Shown here piece after piece: positions 25,668 through 34,684 of a DNA stretch of 64,000 nucleotides (the stretch's first letter is position 1; each line of letters begins with the position of its first letter). The DNA lies in contig CYUH01000015.1 of assembly GCA_001403755.1 (NCBI GenBank), forward strand, positions 1,094,589 to 1,158,588, written 5' to 3'. Position numbers and translations under genes: made by a program. Below the pieces are notes generated by a model that was not told the origin of the DNA, ran no database searches, and was given only the letters and a program-made list of their open reading frames with translations. The stretch comes from Chryseobacterium senegalense (GTDB lineage: Bacteria > Bacteroidota > Bacteroidia > Flavobacteriales > Weeksellaceae).

Positions 25668-26107
25668 TATTTTTCTTTTAAATACAGATAAGCCATTAAA
25701 TATTTGTTCAATCTTTTGGCATCTTTTTCAGTTAATGGTTTTGTAAATCTCGTCAAATCCATGTTGTCTCTTAAATCATTGAGCTTCACCGAAACAGCCA
25801 AAGCGGAACGCTCGGTTTGTTTGATAAATTCTGTGTAATCTTGATCTGAAGGTGTTTTGGTAAGACATTCAATCGCAAATACAATATCATTGGGAAAACC
25901 TTGTTCTAAAAGATAATCGTAAGTGATTTCCGGGCAATCTTCAATCACATCATGCAGTACGCCTACGATTTTCTCGTCGTACGTTTTTCCGTAATTCATC
26001 ACCCGAATCACATGGCCAATATAAGGAGTTCCAAATTTGTCGGTTTGTCCTTTATGCGCTCGATCAGCTATTTTAATTGCTTTATTCAGCAGTTCTTCTT
26101 TGCTCAT
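25664..26107 (-). CDS. Small HD-domain hydrolase (SpoT/MESH1-like)
   Basis: This 147-aa protein is a stand-alone HD phosphohydrolase domain of the type found in the hydrolase half of RelA/SpoT enzymes. Metal-site motifs are present: AHKGQ (His18), PYIGH (His32), the HD pair in GVLHDVIED (His52-Asp53, with Glu56-Asp57), and KLNDLRDN (Asp111). There is no synthetase, TGS or ACT domain. Its activity could be (p)ppGpp hydrolysis or another nucleotide phosphohydrolase reaction; the sequence does not decide. It starts 3 bp after the CPA2 antiporter stop and is probably co-transcribed with it. Confidence 0.82.
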   Translation of the reverse strand: MSKEELLNKAIKIADRAHKGQTDKFGTPYIGHVIRVMNYGKTYDEKIVGVLHDVIEDCPEITYDYLLEQGFPNDIVFAIECLTKTPSDQDYTEFIKQTERSALAVSVKLNDLRDNMDLTRFTKPLTEKDAKRLNKYLMAYLYLKEKY

Positions 26108-26110
26108 TTT

Positions 26111-28369
26111 CTATATTTCTACATTAAGTTTTTCAATCTTTTTACCGTTTCCAACTACCCAAACTATATCATCAACTTGCAAAATTTCTGAAGAATCAGG
26201 ATTTAAGATTCTTTCATCGCCTCTGCGGATCGCAATGACTAAGCCGTCTGTTTTATCCCGTATTCCGGATTCACGAATGGATAAACCTTTCGCAGGCGAA
26301 TGGTGATTGATCAAAATTTTACCCAACTTGATATGATCTGTATTTTGCTCTGGAACAAGTTCTCGGCTATCAAATATAAATTTAAAGATTTGGAACTGAT
26401 CATCGGTTGCGATAATTCCGACTTTATCATAAGGCATCAAAATCTGATTTCGGTCGGGAGTATGAATCAATTTTTCACCTCGACGAATGTAGCCAATGTT
26501 GATTCCGTATTTTTCGCGCCATTGCAGTTCATTAAGATTTTTACCAATATAATCTGCCAACGGATTTACTTCCAGTTCGATAATGTGCACGTCCCAAGCA
26601 GCAAGATTGCTTATTCCATCGGTGGTTCCTGCTAATCTGGTGACCGCGTCCGGATCAGATTTTTCTGATCTGTCGTTCAGATTACTGATGAATCTTTTTT
26701 CCAGTCTATTGTAAAAACGGTTTAGTTTTTTGGAGAAGAAAATGATCAGGATCAACGCAACGGGAATGGTAATAAAGAAAGAAATTTCGGTAGAAGCAAA
26801 ACGATCGAGAAAAAATCCGAGAATAGCGATTCCAAGCACAAATCTCGCAATTTCGATGATTAATAAAGGACCGCGATTGTATTTTGTTTTGGTCCAAAGT
26901 TCTTTGTACGAACCAGAGCTTGGTCTTTTCGCCATTAAAGCCCATAAGAATGGAAGGATAAATAGAATCGGAAGTGCGTTACCGATAATGTTTTTAATAT
27001 CATTGCTCTCCAGATTTTCATTGATGGTAGGAATGATAAAATTCGAAAACAACAGGTACACTGCAATAATGATAATACCATTGATTACGATGATCCTACC
27101 GTAGTTTTTCAGAATAGTTTGCCAACTATTTTCGGCCTGAATGCTTTGGGTATTCGCAGAATATTTGTTGATTTTTGCAAGATATTTCGGCGGAATTACC
27201 TTAACCAACCAATTATAAAACGGTTCGGAAAACTTGATTAAATAAGGAGTTGTGAAAGTTGTAATCGCAGAAACTCCCACTGCAACAGGGAAAAGGAAAT
27301 CTGAAATTACGCCCAAAGACAAACCTAAAGTTGCCACAATGAAAGCAAATTCACCAATTTGTGCCATGCTCATTCCTACTTGCACCGATTGTTTAAGAGG
27401 TTGCCCGGAAACCAACGCCCCCAATGTAGAACTCACCATTTTTCCGAACAAAGTAAGCAGTGTGACGATGAAAATTGGCCATGCATAAGTAATCATCGCA
27501 TCATAATTAATCATCATTCCCACAGACACGAAAAATACTGCACCGAAAAGGTCTTTCACCGGTTTCAAAGTGTGTTCTACCTTTTCGGCAAGGGTAGTTT
27601 CGGCGATAATCGATCCCATTACAAACGCACCCAACTCGGCCGAAAAACCTACATTAGTCGCCAGCAAAACCATCCCAAGACACAAACCTATCGATAAAAT
27701 CAACAGGATTTCCTCGTCAACGAGGTGCTTTATTTTTTTTAAAAAAGTTGGCAATAAAAAGATTCCCAACAAAAACCAAAGACTCAGGAAGAACAGTAAT
27801 TTGGCAACGGTAAAGAGGATTTGGATTCCTTCAAATTCTTTGGTAACCGCTATCGTTGAAAGTAAAACCATCAATAAAATTACTACAATATCCTCCACCA
27901 CGAGAACTCCGAATACAGTTTTAGCAAAATTTTTGGTCTTCACACCCAACTCATCGAAGGCGCGAATGATAATTGTGGTCGAAGAACTCGCAAGCATCCC
28001 ACCGAGAAACAGACTGTCCATGGTGCTCCAACCCAATAATTTAGCGGTGAAATATCCTGCAACAGTGATGAAAATAATTTCGATAAATGCAGTAACAGAC
28101 GCCGACCCACCAACATTCATCAGTTTCTTGAAACTAAATTCGAGACCCAGACTGAAGAGCAGGAAAATAACCCCAATTTCTGCGAGGGTTTTGATGTTTT
28201 CGCTATCGACAATAGAGGGGAAAATCTTAAAATTTGGACTTACCAAAAAACCAGCGATGATGTACCCCAAAACCAGAGGTTGTTTGATTTTCCGGAAAAT
28301 AAGAACGACAAATGCGGCAACAATTAATATCAATGCTAAATCTTCAATAAGCTTCGGTAAGTGTCCCAT
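26111..28369 (-). CDS. CPA2 family cation:proton antiporter with RCK_C (TrkA-C) domains
   Basis: This 752-aa inner-membrane protein has an N-terminal Na+/H+ exchanger domain (about 10-390, with LVLGYIIAGFLVSP, LFSLGLEFSF, SSTTIIIRAFDE and GFSAELGAFVMG). Further hydrophobic segments (about 430-560) follow, then two C-terminal RCK_C-type domains (about 595-680 and 685-752, each with a pattern like LMPYDKVGIIATDDQ / LQVDDIVWVVGNGKK). No Rossmann RCK_N domain is seen. It likely exports K+ or Na+ in exchange for protons, gated by ligand binding at RCK_C. The ATG at 28369 is preferred; an upstream TTG at 28396 is part of a TATTTTTG promoter element. The HD hydrolase gene follows in the same operon. 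Confidence 0.88.
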   Translation of the reverse strand: MGHLPKLIEDLALILIVAAFVVLIFRKIKQPLVLGYIIAGFLVSPNFKIFPSIVDSENIKTLAEIGVIFLLFSLGLEFSFKKLMNVGGSASVTAFIEIIFITVAGYFTAKLLGWSTMDSLFLGGMLASSSTTIIIRAFDELGVKTKNFAKTVFGVLVVEDIVVILLMVLLSTIAVTKEFEGIQILFTVAKLLFFLSLWFLLGIFLLPTFLKKIKHLVDEEILLILSIGLCLGMVLLATNVGFSAELGAFVMGSIIAETTLAEKVEHTLKPVKDLFGAVFFVSVGMMINYDAMITYAWPIFIVTLLTLFGKMVSSTLGALVSGQPLKQSVQVGMSMAQIGEFAFIVATLGLSLGVISDFLFPVAVGVSAITTFTTPYLIKFSEPFYNWLVKVIPPKYLAKINKYSANTQSIQAENSWQTILKNYGRIIVINGIIIIAVYLLFSNFIIPTINENLESNDIKNIIGNALPILFILPFLWALMAKRPSSGSYKELWTKTKYNRGPLLIIEIARFVLGIAILGFFLDRFASTEISFFITIPVALILIIFFSKKLNRFYNRLEKRFISNLNDRSEKSDPDAVTRLAGTTDGISNLAAWDVHIIELEVNPLADYIGKNLNELQWREKYGINIGYIRRGEKLIHTPDRNQILMPYDKVGIIATDDQFQIFKFIFDSRELVPEQNTDHIKLGKILINHHSPAKGLSIRESGIRDKTDGLVIAIRRGDERILNPDSSEILQVDDIVWVVGNGKKIEKLNVEI

Positions 28370-28393
28370 CTTTCGTAAATATTCGTTTTCCCT

Positions 28394-28401
28394 CAAAAAT
28401 A
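28394..28401 (-). promoter_or_regulatory. -7 promoter element of the CPA2-HD operon
   Basis: The minus strand reads TATTTTTG, ending 24 nt before the ATG at 28369. Its final TTG lies in frame with the gene and mimics a start codon. Confidence 0.55.
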
Positions 28402-28484
28402 ATGTTTTGCTTCAATTTATCAAAGCTTTCTTTATTATTTTATAGTGAATTATTTTTAGATTTTAATTTTAAAGAATTAAATAT

Positions 28485-28516
28485 CAAAAAAACGCCCCGG
28501 TTTCCCGAGGCGTTTC
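28485..28516 (-). terminator. Intrinsic terminator of the fad operon
   Basis: The stem AACGCCCCGG / CCGAGGCGTT (28491-28500, 28505-28514, one mismatch) is GC-rich and is followed on the minus strand by a T run, just after the fadE stop. Confidence 0.88.
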
Positions 28517-28536
28517 AGTATTAATCAAAACTAATT

Positions 28537-30315
28537 TTAGTAATGACCTTTCTCTACGAAATGTGCAGCTACTTTTTCGGTTAGCGCTATTACATTAGGT
28601 TGGTTCGCGTATTTGGTGAATCTTCTAAGACCGGAAAGCATCATTCTTTGTTCGTCGCCTTCTGCGAAAGAAATAATTCCTTCTTTAGCCGCTACGATGA
28701 TTTTTTCTACTGCTTTGTAAAGGTTCAGTTGCGCCATTGCCGCTTCCACAGAATCTGCTGCGAAATGTTTTTCAGCTCTTAATACTGCAGATTCCGCCAT
28801 GTAAATTTGGTTCAAGATTTCGGAAGCATTCAATAATAAATGCTGCTGTTTCTCGATTTCCATCATGTATTTCTGTAATGCAGCTCCGGAAACCATCAAG
28901 AATACTTTTTTCAAATTGGCAATTACTGCTTTTTCTTCGCTCATGAATTCAGAATAATCCGGCACGTCGAAAGAAGGGATTCCCATCAATTCCTTTCCAA
29001 CTGCCATTGCTGGTTTCAAAAGATCGATTTCGCCTTTCATAGTTTTTTTGATAAGCATTCCAACTGCTAAAAGTCGATTGATTTCGTTGGTTCCTTCGTA
29101 GATTCTTGCAATTCTAGAATCTCTCCACGCTGCTTCCATAGGCGCATCCTCGGAGAAGCCCATTCCGCCATAGATTTGGATTCCTTCGTCTGCGGTATTT
29201 TGGGTTAAATCCGATACGAAAACTTTTAAGATAGAACATTCTACTGCGAATTCTTCCACACCTTTCAGTTCCGCTTCTTGATGATTCATTCCGCCAGCGA
29301 TCAATTCATCAATCTTATCTTGGATATCTTTAGCAGCTCTGTAAGATCCAGCTTCGGAAACGAAAATTCCGGTCGCCATTTCAGCAATTTTCTTTCTGAT
29401 TGCTCCGAAAGTTGAAATTGCAACGCCAAATTGTTTTCTTTCGTTAGCATATTGGATTGCGTTAGCTAAAATTCTTCTTTGTCCATCGAGGTTTGCGGCA
29501 GCTAATTTAATTCTGCCAACGTTCAAGGCGTTCAAAGCGATTTTGAACCCGTTGTTTCTTTCTCCTAAAAGATTTTCTACAGGAACTTTCATATCGTTGA
29601 AGAAAACCTGTCGGGTAGAGGAGGATCGGATTCCCAGTTTGTGTTCTTCCTCGCCCATAGTTAAGCTGGAAGGATCTTCCAATTCGCTTCTGTTTACTAC
29701 AAAACCGGTGATGTTTTTATCGTCATCAATTTTAGCGAAAAACGTGAAAGTATCGGCAAAACCGGCATTGGAAATCCACATTTTCTGTCCGTTGATGATG
29801 TAATGTTTCCCATCTTCGGACAGTTTTGCTCTTGTTTTTCCGGAGTTTGCATCCGAACCAGCATCTGGCTCAGTAAGGCAATATGCGCCAAACTTGGTTC
29901 CGGCAGCTAAATCTGGAAGGTATTTTTTCTTTTGTTCTTCGGTACCGTACAGCAAGATCGGCAAAGTTCCGATTCCGGTATGTGCGCCGTAAGCAGTTGC
30001 TACTGAACCATTCGCTCCGGAAGCCATGTCGCAAGCAAGCATCGTAGTGATGAAGCCCATTCCCAAACCGCCGTATTCCTCAGGAACCGCAACGCCGAGA
30101 ACGCCCATTTCGCCCAATTTGCGCATCACTTCTTCGGTTAATGCGTAATCTTTGTGTTCGAAACGTTCATGATGCGGAACCACTTCCTTGTCAATAAATT
30201 CTTTGATGGATTCGCGAAGCATTTTTTGCTCCTCGCTAATTTCTTCTAAAGTGAAGATTTCTTTTGCAGGAATATCTTTAATGATAAATTCGCCGCCTTT
30301 AAGTGTATTGGCCAT
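28537..30315 (-). CDS. fadE: Acyl-CoA dehydrogenase (FadE/VLCAD-like)
   Basis: This 592-aa FAD enzyme catalyses the first step of fatty-acid beta-oxidation and passes electrons to ETF. The three-part dehydrogenase fold is visible at about 35-415: VPEEYGGLGMGF, the flavin-site segment YCLTEPDAGSDANS, KMWISNAGFADTF, RKQFGVAIS, and the IYGGMGFSEDAPMEAAWRDSR helix followed by the catalytic IYEGTNEINR glutamate. A C-terminal extension of about 175 aa makes it the long form, almost identical in length to Bacillus FadE. It is the last gene of the marR-fadN-fadA-fadE operon, ending at a strong terminator. The four-helix-bundle element separates it from fadA. Confidence 0.95.
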   Translation of the reverse strand: MANTLKGGEFIIKDIPAKEIFTLEEISEEQKMLRESIKEFIDKEVVPHHERFEHKDYALTEEVMRKLGEMGVLGVAVPEEYGGLGMGFITTMLACDMASGANGSVATAYGAHTGIGTLPILLYGTEEQKKKYLPDLAAGTKFGAYCLTEPDAGSDANSGKTRAKLSEDGKHYIINGQKMWISNAGFADTFTFFAKIDDDKNITGFVVNRSELEDPSSLTMGEEEHKLGIRSSSTRQVFFNDMKVPVENLLGERNNGFKIALNALNVGRIKLAAANLDGQRRILANAIQYANERKQFGVAISTFGAIRKKIAEMATGIFVSEAGSYRAAKDIQDKIDELIAGGMNHQEAELKGVEEFAVECSILKVFVSDLTQNTADEGIQIYGGMGFSEDAPMEAAWRDSRIARIYEGTNEINRLLAVGMLIKKTMKGEIDLLKPAMAVGKELMGIPSFDVPDYSEFMSEEKAVIANLKKVFLMVSGAALQKYMMEIEKQQHLLLNASEILNQIYMAESAVLRAEKHFAADSVEAAMAQLNLYKAVEKIIVAAKEGIISFAEGDEQRMMLSGLRRFTKYANQPNVIALTEKVAAHFVEKGHY

Positions 30316-30345
30316 TATTTTTAGATTTTAAATTTTTATTTTTTT

Positions 30346-30372
30346 ATAGATGATAGACGGATAGATGATAGA
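30346..30372. repeat. Left arm of inverted repeat flanking the four-helix-bundle gene
   Basis: These 27 bases pair with 30815-30841 at 25 of 27 positions. Read on the minus strand they contain about two units of the same 15-nt repeat (TCTATCATCTATCCG type). Confidence 0.8.
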
Positions 30373-30423
30373 TAACAGACTAGTGAATTGGTTTTAATTT
30401 ATAGGTCATTTTTTTTCTTTTTT

Positions 30424-30789
30424 CTATTCGTTCAAAGTATTTTGGAATACCATTGTGGCTCTTTGCCATTCTTCAAGTTTAATTTCAAGGATTTCTAAAG
30501 CTTCATCTGAAATATATTTTCTGTCATTTGCTAAAAGCAATTGCGTTTGTAATTCGAAAGACGAACCTAAAGCAATATCAATAAAATGACTGAAAGATTT
30601 ATTCGTTCGGCTTGAACCTTCAGCTATATTTGAAGGAATTGATATTGAACACCTGTCCATCTGATTTTTTATGCTATATTTCTCAGTGATTGGAAAAGAA
30701 TCGGTAAGTTCTAAGACACTTTTGGCAATATCTAAACCCATTTGCCAAATTTTCAACTTCTTGAAATTATGTCTTTTAAAACCACTCAT
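30424..30789 (-). CDS. Four-helix-bundle protein (23S rRNA intervening-sequence / S23 type)
   Basis: This 121-aa protein has the family pattern: N-terminal FKKLKIWQMGLDIAKSVLELT, then SIKNQMDRCSISIPSNIAEGSSRTNKSF and an ALGSSFELQTQL helix. Such proteins are encoded in intervening sequences of bacterial 23S rRNA, stand alone in many Bacteroidota, and resemble the Avd accessory protein of diversity-generating retroelements. Their role is not settled, though nucleic-acid binding is likely. Here it sits inside the fatty-acid oxidation operon, enclosed by inverted repeat arms (30346-30372 and 30815-30841). No reverse transcriptase or variable-repeat gene is nearby, so a retroelement is not supported. 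The gene has no relation to fatty-acid metabolism and is likely an inserted element. Confidence 0.88.
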   Translation of the reverse strand: MSGFKRHNFKKLKIWQMGLDIAKSVLELTDSFPITEKYSIKNQMDRCSISIPSNIAEGSSRTNKSFSHFIDIALGSSFELQTQLLLANDRKYISDEALEILEIKLEEWQRATMVFQNTLNE

Positions 30790-30814
30790 TAGGAATTGTT
30801 TAATAATTACTTGC

Positions 30815-30889
30815 TCTATTATCTATCCGTCTATTATCTATTCGTTTATTAGCTATTCGTCTAATATCTATTCGTCTATTATCTATTAG
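30815..30889. repeat. Five in-register copies of a 15-bp repeat (right arm)
   Basis: The units are TCTATTATCTATCCG, TCTATTATCTATTCG, TTTATTAGCTATTCG, TCTAATATCTATTCG and TCTATTATCTATTAG, with no spacers. The first 27 bases are the inverted counterpart of the left arm at 30346-30372. The array ends 3 bp from the fadA stop. Confidence 0.9.
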
Positions 30890-30892
30890 TCT

Positions 30893-32071
30893 TTAAAGAA
30901 GTTCAAATATCGAAGCAGCTCCTTGTCCTGTTCCTACGCACATCGAAACCATTCCATATTTGTTGCCGCGTTTTCTCATTTCATCAAGAAGCTGGACAGT
31001 CAATTTGGTTCCAGTACAACCCAGTGGATGTCCCAGTGCGATTGCGCCACCATTTACATTTAAGATATCAGGATTTAATCCTAATTCTTTTTTAATGGCA
31101 ACAGATTGCGAGGCAAAGGCTTCGTTAAGTTCGATCAAGTCGATGTCTTTGAGTTCTAAACCAGCTTGTTTAAGTGCTTTAGGAATAGCATAAACTGGTC
31201 CCATTCCCATGATTCTTGGTTCCAAACCGGCAGCTGCATAAGCAACTAATCTTGCTTCAGGTTCCAAACCTAATTCTTTCACCATATCTTCGCTCATTAC
31301 GATTACGAAAGCGGCTCCATCACTCATTTGTGAGGAATTTCCAGCGGTAACGCTACCACCGTTCGCGAATACCGGACGAAGTTTTGCTAAACCTTCCAAA
31401 GAAGTGTCTGCTCTTGGACCTTCATCTACCGAAAAATCGAATTTTTTGGTTTGGATCTTTTGATTCTCATCAAGGAAATTATACTCAACAGGAATCGATA
31501 CAATTTGGTTTTTGAAAGCACCAGTTTCATTAGCTTTCAACGCTTTCAAATGCGATTCAAAAGCAAATTGATCTTGCTCTTCTCTGGAAATATTGTATTG
31601 TTTTGCCACTTCTTCCGCTGTGTAACCCATACCCCAATAGTAATCGGGATTGGTTTTTGCGATTTCGGTTTCCGGAACCGGTTTGTAGCCACCCATCGGG
31701 ATGTACGACATGGATTCTGTACCTCCTGCAATGATGCAATCAGCCATTCCAGCTTGGATTTTTGCAGATGCAATTGCAATTGCTTCCGACCCGGAGGCGC
31801 AATATCTGTTTACAGTAACACCAGGAACTTTGTCCGTATTTAAACCCATTAATGAAATTAAACGAGCAACATTTAGACCTTGTTCCGCTTCTGGCATTGC
31901 GTTTCCAACGATTAAATCGTCGATTCTATCTTTCTCAAGTTGTGGAACTGCAGCCATTAGTTTTTCGATCACGGTCGCCGCCATCACATCTGGACGGGTG
32001 AAACGCAGAGATCCTTTCGGGGCTTTTCCCACGGCAGTTCTGAATCCTTTTATTATATATGCTTGTTTCAT
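30893..32071 (-). CDS. fadA: Acetyl-CoA C-acyltransferase (3-ketoacyl-CoA thiolase)
   Basis: This 392-aa thiolase carries out the last step of beta-oxidation, releasing acetyl-CoA. The active-site residues are Cys91 in VNRYCASGSEAI, His348 in ALGHPLGCTG and Cys378 in MVSMCVGTGQG. The ATG at 32071 (MKQAYIIKGFRTAVG) gives the family N-terminus; the in-frame ATG 21 nt upstream is less likely and falls in a repeat tract. It is downstream of fadN across a 214-bp spacer that contains heptanucleotide repeats, and upstream of the inserted four-helix-bundle gene. It is distinct from the acetoacetyl-CoA-type thiolase at 51154. Confidence 0.95.
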   Translation of the reverse strand: MKQAYIIKGFRTAVGKAPKGSLRFTRPDVMAATVIEKLMAAVPQLEKDRIDDLIVGNAMPEAEQGLNVARLISLMGLNTDKVPGVTVNRYCASGSEAIAIASAKIQAGMADCIIAGGTESMSYIPMGGYKPVPETEIAKTNPDYYWGMGYTAEEVAKQYNISREEQDQFAFESHLKALKANETGAFKNQIVSIPVEYNFLDENQKIQTKKFDFSVDEGPRADTSLEGLAKLRPVFANGGSVTAGNSSQMSDGAAFVIVMSEDMVKELGLEPEARLVAYAAAGLEPRIMGMGPVYAIPKALKQAGLELKDIDLIELNEAFASQSVAIKKELGLNPDILNVNGGAIALGHPLGCTGTKLTVQLLDEMRKRGNKYGMVSMCVGTGQGAASIFELL

Positions 32072-32077
32072 AATTTT

Positions 32078-32112
32078 ATGTATTATGTACAATGTACAAG
32101 GTACAGGGTACT
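32078..32112. repeat. Five-copy heptanucleotide repeat just upstream of fadA
   Basis: The units ATGTATT, ATGTACA, ATGTACA, AGGTACA, GGGTACT (plus strand) run in exact 7-nt register and end 6 bp from the fadA start codon, so they occupy the ribosome-binding region. Confidence 0.75.
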
Positions 32113-32285
32113 TTTATTAAGATTTGTAATTGTTGATTAATATTATCATCCTATTTTGAAATGCGATCATTTTAGTGAAAATTATCTCAAAATTCTTATT
32201 TGAAAGTATTCTAACTCTAAGAAATTGTGCATAATTTAAAACTCATTCAAAATACTTTTACTTTGCACCTGTTATTTTGTACAAA

Positions 32286-34679
32286 TTAGTTGCGAAGTGG
32301 TTTTCCGTTTTGTAGCATGTACTGAATTCTTTCTAATGTTTTTCTTTCGCCACACAATTGAAGGAAAGTTTCTCTTTCGAGGTTCAAAAGATATTGCTCG
32401 CTAACGACGGTCGGTTCCGAAAGATTTCCACCTACTAAAACATTTGCAAGTTTATCAGCAATTAATTTATCGTGTTCCGATATGAAATTCCCCGTTAACA
32501 TCTGATCGGTTCCTACGTAGAACATCCCAAGTGCATCTTTACCCAAAACCTTTACTTTTTGCTGAATTGGTTGTGTATAACCTTGTTCTGCCATTAGTTT
32601 TGCTACTTTTTTCGCTTCAAGAATTTGGGTGTTTTTGTTTACGACTACGATGTCTTTATGATTTTCCAAAATTCCCATATCATAAGCTTCGTAAGCGGAC
32701 GTTGCCACTTTACCCATCGCGATATTCATGAAAGCATCGCGAAGACGATTGTTTTTCACATCATCACTGTGGAATTCTTTTGAAGTTCTGATCGCAAATT
32801 CTTTAGTTCCACCACCACCAGGAATTACACCCACTCCTGTTTCTACTAAACCGATGTAAGTTTCAGCGGCAGCCACTACTTTATCAGCGTGCATAGTCAT
32901 TTCGCAACCACCACCTAAAGTCATTCCGTGAGGAGCAACCACTACAGGAATAGAGGAGTAGCGAACTCTCATCATTGATTTTTGGAAGTACGCAATTGCC
33001 ATATTCAAATCGTCCCAATCCTGCTCGATGGCCATCATTAGAATCATGGCTAAATTAGCTCCAACAGAGAAATTTGCACCCTGATTTCCGATTACTAAGC
33101 CGTCGTACTCTTTTTCTGCTAAATCAATAGCTCTGTTTAAACCATCGAGAACTTCACCTCCAAGAGAATTCATTTTTGAGCGAATCTCGAAGTTGATGAT
33201 TCCGTCTCCTAAATCTTGGATTGCAGAACCAGAATTGCTCCACAATGTTTTGTTTTTTCTAATATTATCAAGGATAATGAAGGCTTCTTGACCAGGAATG
33301 TTGTTGTAATTTCCCGAATTTTTGTCGAAGAAAATACTTTGACCGTCATCATTAACTTTATAGAAACTTGTTACCGATTTTACCCAATCAGATACTTCAT
33401 ATCCGGCTTCTGTAGCGAGTTCGATACCTTTCTGAACACCTACGGCATCCCAAATCTCGAACGGACCGTTTTCCCAACCGAAACCTGCTTTCATTGCATC
33501 ATCCACTTTGTAAAGCTCGTCTGAAATTTCAGGAATTTTGTGAGAAACATAAGCGAAAAGAGCACCCAGAGATTTTCTGTACAATTCGCCAGCTTTGTCT
33601 TTGCCACCAATTAAAACTTTAAATCTGTCGATTGGTTTATCGATGTTTTTAGTTAATTCTAAAGTTGCAAAATTGGCTTTTCCGTGTAATTCGTATTGTA
33701 GGGTCTCTAAATTTAACCCTTGAATTTCGGATTTTCCATCGGCAGATTTTACTTTTTTGTAGAAACCACCGTCGGTTTTAGAACCTAGCCATTTATTTTC
33801 CATCATAAAATTGATGTAATCTGGCAAAACAAAAGTTCCTTTAAATTGTTCATCCTCTACACCAGAACCGTGAACTCCGTTGGCAACATGAACCAAGGTA
33901 TCCAAACCAACTACATCAGCAGTTCTGAAAGTTGCGGATTTCGGTCTACCAATTACCGGACCTGTTAATTTATCAACTTCAGTTACATTAAGACCGATAG
34001 ATTTTACATTATGCAGTAAATTCATCATCGAAAAAACTCCAATTCTGTTTGCGATGAATGCTGGAGTATCTTTTGCTAAAACCGTAGTTTTTCCTAAAAA
34101 TTTAGCGCCATATTCCATGTAGAATTTCACGATTTCAGCATCGGTATCATTGGTTGGAATAATTTCTAAAAGCGGTAAATATCTTACCGGGTTAAAGAAG
34201 TGCGTGCCTGCAAAATAATGTTTAAAATCATCACTTCTACCTTCTACCAACATATTAATAGGAATTCCAGAAGTATTAGAAGACACCAAAGTTCCGGGCT
34301 TACGGAATTGTTCGATTTTTTCGTAAACAGATTTTTTAATGTCTAATCTTTCTACTACCACCTCGATGATCCAATCTGTATTTTTGATTTTCTGCAAATC
34401 GTCATCAAAATTTCCTACAGAAATTCTGTCGGCAAATTCTTTTTTGTAAAGTAGAGCAGGGCTTGATTTCACCAATTTGGCCAAGCTTTCGGTAGCGATT
34501 CTGTTTCTCACTACATTGTCTTCTTTGGTAAGTCCCTTCTTTTGTTCAGCTTCCGTCAATTCAAAAGGAACGATATCAAGAAGAAGAACTTCAACGCCGA
34601 TATTGGCAAAATGCGCTGCAATCCCGCTTCCCATAATTCCTGAACCAAGAACGGTAACGTGTTTTATTCGTCTTTTCAT
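32286..34679 (-). CDS. fadN: Bifunctional 3-hydroxyacyl-CoA dehydrogenase / enoyl-CoA hydratase
   Basis: This 797-aa enzyme performs the two middle steps of beta-oxidation. The dehydrogenase part comes first, with VTVLGSGIMGSGIAAHF (8-24), SSNTSGIPI, GTHFFNPVRYLPLLEIIP with its catalytic histidine, and ANRIGVFSM. The hydratase part is C-terminal: VIGNQGANFSVGANL near 545, the oxyanion segment GMTLGGGCEMTMHAD, and GVGVIPGGGGTKE near 613. This domain order and length match Bacillus FadN rather than E. coli FadB, where the hydratase comes first. It lies 5 bp after marR and is the first structural gene of the operon. Confidence 0.94.
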   Translation of the reverse strand: MKRRIKHVTVLGSGIMGSGIAAHFANIGVEVLLLDIVPFELTEAEQKKGLTKEDNVVRNRIATESLAKLVKSSPALLYKKEFADRISVGNFDDDLQKIKNTDWIIEVVVERLDIKKSVYEKIEQFRKPGTLVSSNTSGIPINMLVEGRSDDFKHYFAGTHFFNPVRYLPLLEIIPTNDTDAEIVKFYMEYGAKFLGKTTVLAKDTPAFIANRIGVFSMMNLLHNVKSIGLNVTEVDKLTGPVIGRPKSATFRTADVVGLDTLVHVANGVHGSGVEDEQFKGTFVLPDYINFMMENKWLGSKTDGGFYKKVKSADGKSEIQGLNLETLQYELHGKANFATLELTKNIDKPIDRFKVLIGGKDKAGELYRKSLGALFAYVSHKIPEISDELYKVDDAMKAGFGWENGPFEIWDAVGVQKGIELATEAGYEVSDWVKSVTSFYKVNDDGQSIFFDKNSGNYNNIPGQEAFIILDNIRKNKTLWSNSGSAIQDLGDGIINFEIRSKMNSLGGEVLDGLNRAIDLAEKEYDGLVIGNQGANFSVGANLAMILMMAIEQDWDDLNMAIAYFQKSMMRVRYSSIPVVVAPHGMTLGGGCEMTMHADKVVAAAETYIGLVETGVGVIPGGGGTKEFAIRTSKEFHSDDVKNNRLRDAFMNIAMGKVATSAYEAYDMGILENHKDIVVVNKNTQILEAKKVAKLMAEQGYTQPIQQKVKVLGKDALGMFYVGTDQMLTGNFISEHDKLIADKLANVLVGGNLSEPTVVSEQYLLNLERETFLQLCGERKTLERIQYMLQNGKPLRN

Positions 34680-34684
34680 ATTGA

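Noticed and set aside
27570..28445. 291-aa plus-strand reading frame
   Set aside because: Antisense to the CPA2 antiporter; its Ser/Thr/Lys-rich sequence mirrors the hydrophobic codons of the real gene.
30424..30789. Diversity-generating retroelement accessory gene (Avd)
   Set aside because: No reverse transcriptase, template repeat or variable repeat is within the window; only the protein fold is shared.
30815..30889. Possible CRISPR array
   Set aside because: The 15-bp units are directly adjacent with no spacers and no cas genes are present; it is a plain tandem repeat.
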